Counted from the first letter of the stretch, positions 49,898 through 59,650 are shown. The stretch: DNA of 64,000 nucleotides from Bacteroidota bacterium (GCA_023422635.1 JAFAGO010000042.1:62001-126000); one strand, 5' to 3'. Program-made: numbers and translations. Notes: generated from the letters alone by a model not told the origin.

Positions 49898-50745
49898 TTG
49901 TTTCGATCGATTGTAACGCGCAGGGTATCTTGTATTCTGTTTACTTCTGCTTTTTTAAGATTCTTCACTACATACACTTTGCTAATAGTTCCCATCTTTT
50001 CACTGAGTTCTACAGCAATATCCCAATAGCCCGTTTTGCTATCTACTTCGTATCCAGCAATGGTTCCAATCATAACGCCTTGCGGGAAAATTGCTGATTT
50101 TCCGTCGGTCATAATGGTGTCACCAACTTTCAATGGAACATATTTAGGTACATCGGCAAGGTGCATAATTCTTGGATTATCGCCTCTCCACGTTAGCGTT
50201 CCGAAATATCCTGAATTTTTTAGGGCTGCATTAATCCGAATTTTATTAACACTTAAAACAGATTGTACCAAAGAGTAGCTATCGGTCGTGTTGATCACAA
50301 TACCAGCAATTCCCTTCGGTGCCATAACGCCCATTTTAGGATAAACACCATCTCTTTTTCCACGATTTATCGTAAAGTAATTGTCCTTTCTGTTAATGCT
50401 GTTGAAAACAATATCGCCATCTACAAAAGTATAAATTTGTCCTCCGCCAATGGTGTCGTGAACTTTTCTGAATTGTGGTTTTTCCGAAGCGCCTTTACCG
50501 TACACTTGTTCCATCAGCATTTTATTCTGCGCAACAAGATCTTCGTTAATCTGTTTTAACTTCAAATAAGATGCGCCTTCATCAATATATCCAGATACAA
50601 AGGAATTAAATGCTGCAGTTTGTCCCGCAAGCCAAGATTGCTGCATTGAATTTCGGCTGAAAATCAGAACTAATGCCGTGATTTGTAAGAACAGAAAAAA
50701 GACGAATAATCCATTCTTCGAAAATAATCTCAACAAAAATCCCAC
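49894..50745 (-). CDS. mreC: Rod shape-determining protein MreC
   Basis: A 283-residue protein with one N-terminal membrane helix (about 10-28), a coiled coil (ASYLKLKQINEDLVAQNKML) and a beta-rich periplasmic domain (VVINTTDSYSLVQSVLSVNK, GTLTWRGDNPRIMHLADVPK, GVMIGTIAGYEVDSKTG). MreC scaffolds the elongasome and activates PBP2. Overlaps mreD by 4 nt and follows mreB by 27 bp. Confidence 0.93.
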   Translation of the reverse strand: MGFLLRLFSKNGLFVFFLFLQITALVLIFSRNSMQQSWLAGQTAAFNSFVSGYIDEGASYLKLKQINEDLVAQNKMLMEQVYGKGASEKPQFRKVHDTIGGGQIYTFVDGDIVFNSINRKDNYFTINRGKRDGVYPKMGVMAPKGIAGIVINTTDSYSLVQSVLSVNKIRINAALKNSGYFGTLTWRGDNPRIMHLADVPKYVPLKVGDTIMTDGKSAIFPQGVMIGTIAGYEVDSKTGYWDIAVELSEKMGTISKVYVVKNLKKAEVNRIQDTLRVTIDRNK

Positions 50746-50772
50746 AGTCTAAATCGTAAAAAATTAAAAGTC

Positions 50773-51798
50773 TTACTTAATCAGGAAGTTAAATTTATCC
50801 ATGTTTTTAAGGGCAATACCCGTTCCTCGAACAACTGCTCTTAATGGATCTTCGGCTACAAAAACAGGAAGTCCCGTTTTTTTATGAAGTCTATCTGCAA
50901 GACCTCTCAATAAAGCGCCACCACCAGCAAGATAAATTCCGGTTTTATAAATATCAGCGGCCAATTCTGGAGGGGTTAACGAAAGCGTTTCCATTACAGC
51001 ATCTTCAATTCTGATGATGGATTTATCTAAAGCTCTAGCGATTTCTTTATAGTTCACCATAATTTCTTTAGGTTTACCGGTAATTAAATCACGTCCTTGA
51101 ACTGGGATATCTTCAATTTCAACATCAAGTTCTTCAACGGCAGAACCAACTTCAATTTTAATTCTTTCTGCAGTTCTTTCTCCGATATAAAGGTTATGAT
51201 GCGTTCTTAAATAATACGCAATATCATTTGTGAAAACATCTCCTGCAATTTTCACAGATTTGTCGCAAACAATTCCGCCTAAAGCCACTACAGCAATTTC
51301 GGTAGTACCACCGCCGATATCGATAATCATGTTACCTTCGGGCTTTTGTACATCAATTCCAACTCCTATTGCGGCTGCCATTGGTTCGTAAATTAAACGA
51401 ACTTCTTTCGCGTTTACTTTTTGTGCAGAATCTCTTACCGCTCTTTTTTCAACTTCGGTAATTCCGGAAGGTATACAAATAACGATTTTTAAAGCAGGTT
51501 GAAATAATTTGCCCTTAATGGAAGGAATTTGTTTAATAAACTCCTTAATCATATGTTCGGAAGCATGGAAATCTGCAATTACCCCATCTTTAAGTGGACG
51601 TATGGTTTTGATATCTTCATGGGTTTTCCCCTGCATATGTTTTGCTTGCTCTCCAACTGCAATTGGCTTTCCCGAGGAGCGTTCAATTGCTACAATAGAG
51701 GGTTGATCGATTACAATTTTGTTGTTATGTATAATTAGTGTGTTCGCAGTACCAAGGTCGATAGCAATGTCTTGCGTGAACATATCAAATAATCCCAT
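50773..51798 (-). CDS. mreB: Rod shape-determining protein MreB (bacterial actin)
   Basis: A 341-residue actin homologue that forms membrane-associated filaments guiding cell-wall growth. Motifs: phosphate 1 loop QDIAIDLGTANTLIIHNNKI, connect region IRPLKDGVIADFHASEHMIK, phosphate 2 GNMIIDIGGGTTEIAVVALG, and adenosine-binding IYLAGGGALLRGLADRLH. First gene of the five-gene shape operon, with a perfect promoter. Confidence 0.97.
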   Translation of the reverse strand: MGLFDMFTQDIAIDLGTANTLIIHNNKIVIDQPSIVAIERSSGKPIAVGEQAKHMQGKTHEDIKTIRPLKDGVIADFHASEHMIKEFIKQIPSIKGKLFQPALKIVICIPSGITEVEKRAVRDSAQKVNAKEVRLIYEPMAAAIGVGIDVQKPEGNMIIDIGGGTTEIAVVALGGIVCDKSVKIAGDVFTNDIAYYLRTHHNLYIGERTAERIKIEVGSAVEELDVEIEDIPVQGRDLITGKPKEIMVNYKEIARALDKSIIRIEDAVMETLSLTPPELAADIYKTGIYLAGGGALLRGLADRLHKKTGLPVFVAEDPLRAVVRGTGIALKNMDKFNFLIK

Positions 51799-52117
51799 TA
51801 TTTCGTCAATATTTTTAAAGTTTACAAAGATATAAATTTAACTGCATTTTAATAAATACCCTTGTTAAAAATTAGGTTAAAATTTTATTAAAATTAAAAT
51901 TTAGAAGGTGAAGAGTTCTCTTCTATAAGAAACGAATAAATTTCGCAAATGTTGTTTGAAATTCATATTGTGCATAATTGAGGTAAAATATTGATTTCCA
52001 TTTAATTATTGATGTAGTTTCTTGCCTTGAGATGAGAAAACGTTTTTTCGTGATAAAGAAAGTAAGAAGTCAAAATACTTTTGCTAAATAATGATTTCTT
52101 TCCTGTTATTTTTGAAT
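51799..52117. other. mreB leader and sufS 3' flank
   Basis: Apart from the mreB promoter I see no gene in these 319 bp; sufS lacks a clear hairpin terminator here. Confidence 0.45.
51825..51832 (-). promoter_or_regulatory. -7 element of the mreBCD-mrdA-rodA operon
   Basis: Minus strand TATCTTTG followed by TAAAC, 26 bp before mreB. Confidence 0.75.
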
Positions 52118-53338
52118 TTATGATAACATCAACTTCGCCTTTTTAATTCCTTCCGCTAAGGTGTCGATTTCATGAAAGTCGTTATACACTGCGAAACTGG
52201 CACGAACTGTTCCTGCAATGTTGAAGAAATCCATAATGGGTTGCGTGCAGTGATGTCCAGTTCTTACCGCTATTCCCAATTTGTCCAAAATCATCCCAAC
52301 ATCGGAAGCAATCCCGATGCCATCAAGGTTAAAAGAAAGTACACCCGTTCTTTTCGCGTGCAAGCCATATATGCGGATGCCTTCTATTTCTGAAATTTTT
52401 TCTTGAGCGTAACTGAGTAATTGATTTTCGTGCTTTTGCAGGTTTTCGTGTCCGATATTTTCAATAAAATCAATCGCTGCACCCAAAGCGATATTTCCGC
52501 CAACATTGGGCGTTCCTGCTTCAAATTTAAAAGGAAGGTCTGCGAACGTCGTTTTCTCGAAAGAACAAGTCGCAATCATTTCGCCGCCTCCATGAAAAGG
52601 TTGCATTTCACGAAGGATTTTTTCTTTTCCGTATAGAATTCCGGTTCCCATTGGAGCATACATTTTATGACCAGAGAAAACGAAAAAATCGCAATCGAGT
52701 TTTTGAACATCAATTTTCATATGTGGAGCAGATTGTGCACCATCAATGACGATCATTGCTTCTGAATTTTTACGTGTTTTCGCGATAATTTCTTCAATCG
52801 GATTGATGATTCCTAAAGCGTTAGAAACCTGATTTACAGAGACTAATTTTGTTCTTTCGTTAAGATGTTGATCAAGAAAATCCAATTGAAGAATTCCATT
52901 TTCATCCATCGGGATCACCTTCAAAATTGCGCCTGTTCTTTCGCAAAGCAATTGCCAAGGAACGATGTTGGAATGGTGTTCGAGATAGGAAACAATAATC
53001 TCATCGCCTTTTTGGATTTTGTTGGTTAATGCGTATGCAATTAAGTTCAATCCCTCGGTTGTTCCCTTTGTGAAAATTACTTCGTAGTCGTGTTTTGCAT
53101 TAATGAAGTGCTGTACTTTTTTGCGAGCAAGTTCCATTTCTTCAGTAGCGATTTGACTTAAAGTGTGGATTCCACGGTGTACATTTGCGTTAATCGTGGT
53201 GTAGTATTTTTCACAAGCTTCAAGTACAGACTTTGGTTTTTGGGAAGTCGCGGCATTATCCAAATAAATCAAAGGTTTGCCATTGACTTGCTGATGTAAA
53301 ATAGGGAATTCTTCGCGAATAGTATGTAAATCGAGCAT
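52118..53338 (-). CDS. sufS: Cysteine desulfurase SufS
   Basis: A 406-residue PLP enzyme (class V aminotransferase fold) that releases sulfur from cysteine for Fe-S assembly. It has the group II layout: IYLDNAATSQKPKSVLEACE, NVHRGIHTLSQIATEEM, the PLP Lys in FFVFSGHKMYAPMGTGILYG and the catalytic Cys in VRTGHHCTQPIMDFF. Its partner SufE is encoded at 12999-13418. In many flavobacteria sufS lies with sufBCD; those genes are not next to it here. Confidence 0.95.
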   Translation of the reverse strand: MLDLHTIREEFPILHQQVNGKPLIYLDNAATSQKPKSVLEACEKYYTTINANVHRGIHTLSQIATEEMELARKKVQHFINAKHDYEVIFTKGTTEGLNLIAYALTNKIQKGDEIIVSYLEHHSNIVPWQLLCERTGAILKVIPMDENGILQLDFLDQHLNERTKLVSVNQVSNALGIINPIEEIIAKTRKNSEAMIVIDGAQSAPHMKIDVQKLDCDFFVFSGHKMYAPMGTGILYGKEKILREMQPFHGGGEMIATCSFEKTTFADLPFKFEAGTPNVGGNIALGAAIDFIENIGHENLQKHENQLLSYAQEKISEIEGIRIYGLHAKRTGVLSFNLDGIGIASDVGMILDKLGIAVRTGHHCTQPIMDFFNIAGTVRASFAVYNDFHEIDTLAEGIKKAKLMLS

Positions 53339-53360
53339 TTTTCTAATTAAATTTAAGATG

Positions 53361-53368
53361 CAAAATTA
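53361..53368 (-). promoter_or_regulatory. -7 element of sufS
   Basis: Minus strand TAATTTTG, 22 bp before sufS. Confidence 0.65.
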
Positions 53369-53439
53369 CGGAAATAAAATCCACAATTCCGTTACGGTAA
53401 GCAATTCATAATTGGAAAGCGCATAACGAATGTTTTCAA

Positions 53440-54573
53440 TTAGAAATTTTCAATTGTTTGTTGAATCGCCAATTCTACTAATTTCGGGTGTCCTTTTGAA
53501 GTCATTTCGATGTTGGTATCATTGCCTGTTCGAACGATTACTAATTTTTGTTCTGGAATAATAATGATGTATTGTCCTAAAATTCCACGGAAATAATAAT
53601 AAGGATATTGGAATTGATTGTTTACCCAAATGGAGTATCCGTACGTGTAATTTGATTCTTTTGTTGGTGTTCGCATACGATCCAAATACGATTTACTTAT
53701 CAATTGGCGAGAGCCAACCTTGCCATCGTCGAGTAAAAGTTGTCCGAGTTTTGCGTAATCTCTTGCGTTGCTTTGTATACAGCAAAATGCTTTTTCCATT
53801 CCGTAATCGTCGGTGTTCCACTCTGCATTTTGTTCCATTCCAAGGGGAATCCAGAGTTTGGATGAAGCGTAAGAAGCCAAAGGTTCATCAATGGCTTTCC
53901 GTATTGCAAAACCTAAAAGTTGCGTGCTTCCACTTTGGTATTCGAATTTTTTACCTGGTAATTCTTTAAATCCTTTATACAAAACTGCTTTGCCTAAATT
54001 GTTTCCATAATAGGCTTCGGCATTTGGCGAGAATGGATTTTGATAATCTTCATTCCAATTCAAACCAGCTTCCATTGTGGCAAGATCTTTCAAGGTGGCC
54101 TTTTTCCCGAATTCAACATTTGCATAGTTGGAGTAAAAATCCGAAAGCAACTGATTTTCACTCTTTATTTTTCCATCATCAATTGCTGCGCCCAGCAAAA
54201 GTGCAGTTACTGTTTTTGCCATTGAGAAGGAATTGGTTTTTGATTGTTGATTGTAGGTATCCCAATATTCTTCGTGTAACAGTTTTCCGTTTTTAACGAT
54301 AATAAAAGCTGCGGTATGGGTTTGCTCTAACTTTTTAGTGAGTGCAGCAGCAATTTTATTTGTATTGTAAAGCGAATCTTTAATCCATGGCTTAGGATTC
54401 GTTGTGATAATCGTGTGGGACGGGAAAAGTGCACCATCGTCGATAGTTGCGGAAGTTTCGCCTCGAAGGTAAGTTTTTGTAATTCCCGACCATAAATAGT
54501 CGTAACCGAGAATGTAGGATAGCGCGATGGTAAGGGCGAGCACCATTACAAAATACTTTAAGAGTTTTTTCAT
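53440..54573 (-). CDS. Serine hydrolase, beta-lactamase/PBP4* family
   Basis: A 377-residue protein with an N-terminal membrane anchor (KYFVMVLALTIALSYILGY). The class C beta-lactamase-like fold (PF00144) has the active SxxK in NSFSMAKTVTALLLGAAIDD and a tyrosine motif FEYQSGSTQLLGFAIRKA (YxS), typical of esterases and DD-peptidase-like members rather than true AmpC enzymes. The HTG-like third motif is replaced by GILGQYIIIIPEQ. Start at MKKLLKYF (54573). Substrate unknown. Confidence 0.87.
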   Translation of the reverse strand: MKKLLKYFVMVLALTIALSYILGYDYLWSGITKTYLRGETSATIDDGALFPSHTIITTNPKPWIKDSLYNTNKIAAALTKKLEQTHTAAFIIVKNGKLLHEEYWDTYNQQSKTNSFSMAKTVTALLLGAAIDDGKIKSENQLLSDFYSNYANVEFGKKATLKDLATMEAGLNWNEDYQNPFSPNAEAYYGNNLGKAVLYKGFKELPGKKFEYQSGSTQLLGFAIRKAIDEPLASYASSKLWIPLGMEQNAEWNTDDYGMEKAFCCIQSNARDYAKLGQLLLDDGKVGSRQLISKSYLDRMRTPTKESNYTYGYSIWVNNQFQYPYYYFRGILGQYIIIIPEQKLVIVRTGNDTNIEMTSKGHPKLVELAIQQTIENF

Positions 54574-54611
54574 TATGCTGATGAATAAAGGATTGTAACA
54601 AAAATACATAA

Positions 54612-54640
54612 AAAAACTTCCGGGATTCCCGGAAGTTTTT
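54612..54640 (-). terminator. glyS terminator
   Basis: AAAAACTTCCGGG / CCCGGAAGTTTTT, a 13-bp perfect stem with a 3-nt loop. Confidence 0.93.
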
Positions 54641-54666
54641 AGGTTGAGTTGATTTAAAAAAAGGTT

Positions 54667-56208
54667 TTAAAGCTTTTGAAGTAAAGTTCTAAAGTTTACT
54701 TTTTCATCAATAATTCTTCTTAAGTTTTCGATTGGTACACGCTCTTGTTTCATGGTATCTCTTTCTCTTAATGTTACCGTGAAATCGGTTAGCGAATCAT
54801 GATCTACTGTAATGCAAAATGGCGTTCCGATCGCATCTTGTCTTCTGTAACGTTTCCCAATTGAATCTTTTTCTTCAGAAATAACATTAAAATCGAATTT
54901 CAGATCGTTGAATATTTTTTCTGCCAATTCAGGAAGTCCATCTTTTTTAACCAAAGGTAAAATTGCGGCTTTTACTGGAGCTAATGCAGGAGGAAGTGAA
55001 AGTACAGTTCTTTCGGATCCATCTTCTAGTGCTTCTTCTTTTAAGCAGTTCGACATTAAAGCAAGAAACATTCTATCTAAACCGATAGAGGTTTCCACTA
55101 CATAAGGGGTGTACGTTTCGTTTCTTTCAGGATCGAAATATTGTAATTTTCTGCCTGAGAATTTTTCGTGTGCGCTAAGATCGAAATTTGTTCTGGAGTG
55201 AATTCCTTCCAATTCTTTAAATCCAAAAGGAAATTTAAATTCAATATCCGCAGCTGCGTTAGCGTAATGCGCTAATTTTTCGTGATCGTGAAAACGGTAA
55301 TTTTCTGCACCTAAACCTAAAGATACATGCCAGTTGAGGCGTTTTTCTTTCCAAGCTTCGTAGAAATCCAGCTCCGTTCCTGGTGGTACAAAAAATTGCA
55401 TTTCCATTTGTTCAAATTCTCTCATTCTGAAGATGAATTGTCGTGCAACAATTTCATTTCTGAATGCTTTACCAATCTGTGCAATTCCAAAAGGAAGTTT
55501 GTGACGCGATGTTTTTTGTACGTTTAAGAAATTCACAAAGATCCCTTGAGCGGTTTCTGGACGAAGATAAATTTCAGTAGCAGAATCTGCGGAAGCACCT
55601 AGTTTTGTACCAAACATTAGATTAAATTGTCGAACTTCAGTCCAATTTTTAGATCCGGTATCTGGATCTGCAATTTCCAGTTCTTCAATTAAAGATTTTA
55701 CATCGGCTAAATCGTTATTTTCAAGTGATTTTGCAAGTCTCGCAAGAATCGCGGCGCGGCGTGCTCTATATTCAAGCACTTTTGTATTGGTGGCTACAAA
55801 TTGTTCTTTGTCGAAAGCTTCACCAAATCTTTTTGCGGCCTTCTCAATCTCTTTATTTTCTTTGTCTTCAATTTTTGCACAATAATCTTCAACCAAAACA
55901 TCGGCACGAAATCTTTTTTTAGAATCCTTATTGTCGATTAATGGATCATTAAATGCATCCACATGTCCGGAAGCTTTCCATGTGGTTGGGTGCATTAAAA
56001 TTGCGGCATCAATTCCTACAATGTTTTCATTAAGCTGTACCATTGCTTTCCACCAATATTGCTTGATGTTGTTTTTTAGTTCAGCCCCGTTTTGTCCGTA
56101 ATCGTAAACAGCAGAAAGGCCGTCGTAAATTTCGGAACTTGGAAATATAAAACCATATTCTTTGGCGTGGGAAACCACTTTTTTGAAAACATCTTCTTGT
56201 TTTGCCAT
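54667..56208 (-). CDS. glyS: Glycyl-tRNA synthetase (single-chain, eukaryotic-like type)
   Basis: A 513-residue class II synthetase of the alpha2 type. Class II motifs are visible: motif 2 region FRNEIVARQFIFRMREFEQM then EMQFFVPPGTE, and motif 3 VVETSIGLDRMFLALMSNCL. The N-terminus (VVSHAKEYGFIFPSSEIYDG then LSAVYDYGQNGAELKNNIKQ) and the C-terminal anticodon-binding domain (LPPALAPVKAAILPLVKKDG) are complete. It has a promoter and terminator of its own. Confidence 0.96.
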   Translation of the reverse strand: MAKQEDVFKKVVSHAKEYGFIFPSSEIYDGLSAVYDYGQNGAELKNNIKQYWWKAMVQLNENIVGIDAAILMHPTTWKASGHVDAFNDPLIDNKDSKKRFRADVLVEDYCAKIEDKENKEIEKAAKRFGEAFDKEQFVATNTKVLEYRARRAAILARLAKSLENNDLADVKSLIEELEIADPDTGSKNWTEVRQFNLMFGTKLGASADSATEIYLRPETAQGIFVNFLNVQKTSRHKLPFGIAQIGKAFRNEIVARQFIFRMREFEQMEMQFFVPPGTELDFYEAWKEKRLNWHVSLGLGAENYRFHDHEKLAHYANAAADIEFKFPFGFKELEGIHSRTNFDLSAHEKFSGRKLQYFDPERNETYTPYVVETSIGLDRMFLALMSNCLKEEALEDGSERTVLSLPPALAPVKAAILPLVKKDGLPELAEKIFNDLKFDFNVISEEKDSIGKRYRRQDAIGTPFCITVDHDSLTDFTVTLRERDTMKQERVPIENLRRIIDEKVNFRTLLQKL

Positions 56209-56228
56209 GAGTGCTTGAATTTAGAGTG

Positions 56229-56236
56229 CAAAAGTA
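56229..56236 (-). promoter_or_regulatory. -7 element of glyS
   Basis: Minus strand TACTTTTG, 20 bp before the glyS start. Confidence 0.65.
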
Positions 56237-56542
56237 ATGAAATTTACTTAAAAAATAGTACGCAAAAGCGTATTGATGGCTTGTGTTTTTACCATTTCTT
56301 TTTCGTTAGAAATGCTTTTTAAAGTGGACAATTATTTTGTGCTTTTTTAGAAATTATTAAAATCTATAGATTCAATTCTGCAAGAGAATTCTTTGATTTC
56401 ACACGCGAAAATGTAAATTGTGAATAATGTAGTTAGCGTACATCAACTCAAACGGTATTAAATATTTTCAATATATTTGATCGCGATATTGGGAGGTAAA
56501 TGTTTTGCCGCCTTTTTTCTTAACAATATGATTTTTCAAGAA
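56237..56542. other. Divergent intergenic region, glyS to dsbD
   Basis: AT-rich region with the two divergent promoters and a short leader frame before dsbD; no other gene is visible. Confidence 0.5.
56472..56479 (+). promoter_or_regulatory. -7 element of dsbD
   Basis: TATATTTG, 63 bp before the ATG chosen for dsbD at 56543. In-frame start codons at or before this site are therefore excluded. Confidence 0.6.
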
Positions 56543-58612
56543 ATGAATAATTTCAAGATTTTTTTTCTTTCAATTTTTACTCTTTTTGCGACGCTTTTTA
56601 ACGCACAAATTAAAGATCCTGTAAAATTTAAATATGAAATAAAAGATTTAGGTAAAGATGAGTTTGAGGCTGTTCTTACTGCTACTTTAGAACCTGGTTG
56701 GCATATTTATTCAAAAGATTTACCACCGGATTCTGGCATTCCTACAGAATATAAAATTTCATCGAAACAAGCCATACAATTGGTTGGTAAAGTTCAAGAA
56801 ATCGGTAAGAAACACGATGAGTTTTCTGAAGCTTTTGGTGCGCAGATTGTTTACTTCTCGGATAAAGCTGTTTTTAAACAAAAATTTAAAGTTAAAGATG
56901 CTTCGAAACCAATTATAGTCGCTGCTGAAATTACCTATCAAACCTGTAATGATCGTTTGTGCTTAGCTCCAAATACTTTAGAATTTGAAAAAACAGTTGC
57001 GGCTAAAACTATCGAACAGAGCGCCGATGTTGAAACCGCAGTTGTGCCAGATACAGCACATCGTGAAGCTTCCCCAATTCCCTCAGTTGTGGAATCTCCA
57101 GTAATTAGTGAAGTTCAGCATCAACAAAATCAGAAGGAATTAAAGATTAATTCTTTGGATTATAAAAATCCTCTGGCGAATTGTGGAACCGTTCAAGAAA
57201 AGCCACAAAACAGCAATTGGCTCGTGTTATTTTTAGGCTTTATTGGTGGACTAATTGCATTGTTAACGCCTTGTGTTTTCCCAATGATTCCGCTTACCGT
57301 TTCGTTCTTTACAAAAGGAATGAAAAACAAGGCAAAAGGAAAAAGAGATGCCATTATCTACGGTCTTTTTATCTTCTTGATTTTTGTTTTGTTAAGTGTA
57401 CCTTTTCATATTATTGATGGTATTTCGGGAAATATCTTTAATGAAATTTCTACCAATATTTGGCTGAACCTTTTCTTCTTCGCTATTTTCTTATTTTTTG
57501 CATTAAGTTTTTTTGGCTACTACGATATTACGTTACCAAGTGCAATTGCGAATAAATCGTCTAAAGCGGAAGAAGCTGGCGGAATTATCGGTATATTTTT
57601 TATGGCCTTAACGCTGGTGATTGTTTCATTTTCATGTACGGGTCCAATTTTAGGAAGCTTGCTGGGAGGCGTTGTTTCTGGAGCGAATAACGTACCTACG
57701 TTGCTTACTTTTGCCTTGGCTGGTTTTGGTTTTTCATGGGCTTTGGTTTTTGGTTTGTTGGCCTTATTTCCTCAAGCGTTACAAAGTTTGCCGAAATCTG
57801 GCGGATGGATGAATACCGTTAAAGTGGTTTTAGGATTTATTGAATTAGCTTTGGCTCTTAAATTCCTCTCGAAGGCAGATTTGGTTTCCAAAACATTTTT
57901 GTTAAAGCGTGAATTATTTATCGCAATCTGGATTGTCATCACGATTGGTTTAATTCTCTATTTGTTTGGTAAAATACGCTTTCCGCACGATGATCTTAAA
58001 CCAAAGATTTCAGTTACTAGAAAAGTTCTCGGATTTCTGGGGATTGGTTTTTTAGGATATCTTATTTGGGGAATTATTCCTTCCGATAAACCAAAATTAC
58101 AGTTGTTAAGTGGTATTTTGCCGCCAATGAATGTGAGTTATTTTCATGATGAATCGGATGGAATTCTCGGACTTAAATTGTATCATAATTATTTTGATGC
58201 GGTGGAAGAAGCGAAAAAACAAAACAAACCTATTTTGATCGATTTTACAGGTTATGGCTGCGAGAACTGCCGAAAAATGGAAGAGTTTGTTTGGAGCCAA
58301 CCGGATGTTCTTCCGTTGATGAATGATGAGGTAATTATTGCATCAGTATATGTGGACGATAAAGAGGTTTTGCCAGAAAATGAACAAACCAAAATTGATA
58401 TGGGAGGTGGACAAATGAAGAAAATTAAAACAGTTGGCGATCGTTGGTCGATGTTCCAACAGGTGAATTTTAACAATAATTCCCAACCACATTATGTGAT
58501 GATAACGCCCGATCAAAAAGTAATTAACACGCCTGTTTCTGGATATATGGCGAAAGATGATTTTAAAAAATTCCTTCAATGCGCCATTGAATACTATAAG
58601 AATGCGAAATAA
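56543..58612 (+). CDS. dsbD: Thiol:disulfide interchange protein DsbD
   Basis: A 689-residue inner-membrane protein that carries electrons from cytosolic thioredoxin to periplasmic partners. A signal peptide is followed by the N-terminal immunoglobulin-like domain with its cysteine pair in TYQTCNDRLCLAPN. The eight-helix central domain has LLTPCVFPMIPLTVSFFTKG and VSFSCTGPILGSLLGG. The C-terminal thioredoxin domain has the CxxC motif in FTGYGCENCRKMEEFVW. All three modules are complete. The start MNNFKIFFLS (56543) gives a good signal peptide. Confidence 0.93.
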   Translation: MNNFKIFFLSIFTLFATLFNAQIKDPVKFKYEIKDLGKDEFEAVLTATLEPGWHIYSKDLPPDSGIPTEYKISSKQAIQLVGKVQEIGKKHDEFSEAFGAQIVYFSDKAVFKQKFKVKDASKPIIVAAEITYQTCNDRLCLAPNTLEFEKTVAAKTIEQSADVETAVVPDTAHREASPIPSVVESPVISEVQHQQNQKELKINSLDYKNPLANCGTVQEKPQNSNWLVLFLGFIGGLIALLTPCVFPMIPLTVSFFTKGMKNKAKGKRDAIIYGLFIFLIFVLLSVPFHIIDGISGNIFNEISTNIWLNLFFFAIFLFFALSFFGYYDITLPSAIANKSSKAEEAGGIIGIFFMALTLVIVSFSCTGPILGSLLGGVVSGANNVPTLLTFALAGFGFSWALVFGLLALFPQALQSLPKSGGWMNTVKVVLGFIELALALKFLSKADLVSKTFLLKRELFIAIWIVITIGLILYLFGKIRFPHDDLKPKISVTRKVLGFLGIGFLGYLIWGIIPSDKPKLQLLSGILPPMNVSYFHDESDGILGLKLYHNYFDAVEEAKKQNKPILIDFTGYGCENCRKMEEFVWSQPDVLPLMNDEVIIASVYVDDKEVLPENEQTKIDMGGGQMKKIKTVGDRWSMFQQVNFNNNSQPHYVMITPDQKVINTPVSGYMAKDDFKKFLQCAIEYYKNAK

Positions 58613-58637
58613 AATATTGGAGTAAAACAGACAATAG

Positions 58638-58662
58638 AAGCGGACGATGTTCCGCTTTTTTT
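58638..58662 (+). terminator. dsbD terminator
   Basis: AAGCGGA / TCCGCTT stem with a 6-nt loop followed by TTTTT. Confidence 0.85.
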
Positions 58663-58733
58663 GTCGATAATGCTCGTAATTTAGAATTGAAAAAATTAAT
58701 TTTAAACGATATTTGAGTGAAATATTGAATGGT

Positions 58734-59438
58734 ATGCCCACAAAACATCCTTTGTTAGAAAAACATTACGTAAATCGTTTGGGTTGGCTTCGCGCTGCAG
58801 TTTTGGGAGCTAATGATGGATTGCTTTCTACAACAAGTATCGTTATTGGCGTTGCCGCAGCAGATCCTAGCCGACATTCCATAATTTTGGCCGCTTTGGC
58901 AGGAACAATCGCTGGCGCAATGTCGATGGCTGCGGGCGAATACGTTTCTGTAAGTTCGCAGGCCGATACTGAAAAGGCCGATTTGGAAAGGGAAAAGAGT
59001 GAGCTAGAAGAAATGCCCGAAATTGAACTTCAAGAGCTTGCTAAAATTTACGAGAAAAGAGGCGTTTCAAAAGAAACGGCACTCTTGGTTGCAAAAGAAC
59101 TTTCAGATTATGATGAGCTCGATGCACATGCGAAAGATGAGTTGGGAATTAGTGAAATTACCGTAGCAAAACCTTTGCAAGCTGCGATTGCATCATTCTT
59201 TTCCTTCATTGCTGGTGCAGCTTTGCCTTTGTTGGTTTCTATATTTGCTCCCGAAAAAGATATGGTATATTTTCAATACGGTTTTTCGATTGTTTTTTTA
59301 ATGATATTGGGTGCAGTTGCAGCAAAAACGGGTGGTTCAAATCTTACAAAAGGCATGCTTCGAATTGCATTTTGGGGTACCGTTGCAATGATTGTTTCTG
59401 CCTTGGTTGGTCATTTCTTTGGTGTAAAAGGGGTTTAA
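58734..59438 (+). CDS. VIT1/CCC1 family transporter
   Basis: A 234-residue membrane protein of the Ccc1/VIT1 iron and manganese transporter family. Helix 1 region GWLRAAVLGANDGLLSTTSI and helix 2 GTIAGAMSMAAGEYVSVSSQ carry the conserved Asp, Met and Glu residues of the metal path. The cytosolic helical domain ADLEREKSELEEMPEIELQE follows, then three more helices. Probably exports or stores Fe(II)/Mn(II). I chose the ATG at 58734 (MPTKHPLLEK) because the upstream GTG lies at a promoter-like GATATTTG. Confidence 0.9.
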   Translation: MPTKHPLLEKHYVNRLGWLRAAVLGANDGLLSTTSIVIGVAAADPSRHSIILAALAGTIAGAMSMAAGEYVSVSSQADTEKADLEREKSELEEMPEIELQELAKIYEKRGVSKETALLVAKELSDYDELDAHAKDELGISEITVAKPLQAAIASFFSFIAGAALPLLVSIFAPEKDMVYFQYGFSIVFLMILGAVAAKTGGSNLTKGMLRIAFWGTVAMIVSALVGHFFGVKGV

Positions 59439-59476
59439 ACTTTTTATAAATTTCCATTCTTAGTAATATGTTGAAA

Positions 59477-59551
59477 TTTGTCATTCGGAATGAAGCAAAG
59501 CGGAATGAAGAATCTCTTTTATAATCAGAGATTGCCCCTTTGTCGAAATGA
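59477..59551. repeat. Degenerate intergenic palindrome (REP/MITE-like)
   Basis: Outer arms TCATTCGG and CGAAATGA and inner arms AATCTCT (59511-59517) and AGAGATT (59527-59533) form a nested palindrome between the transporter gene and pyrD. It resembles the abundant repeats with TCATTCCGAA...GAATCTC found in many Bacteroidota genomes. Confidence 0.5.
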
Positions 59552-59642
59552 TAATACAATTTTTGTATTTGATCATGATGATTAATAGAGGACATTCAAT
59601 AAACTTTTCATCGAATTTTAGGATTAAAGCATTATTATTCTT

Positions 59643-59650
59643 TATTTTTG
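59643..59650 (+). promoter_or_regulatory. -7 element of pyrD
   Basis: TATTTTTG, 15 bp before the pyrD ATG. Confidence 0.6.
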
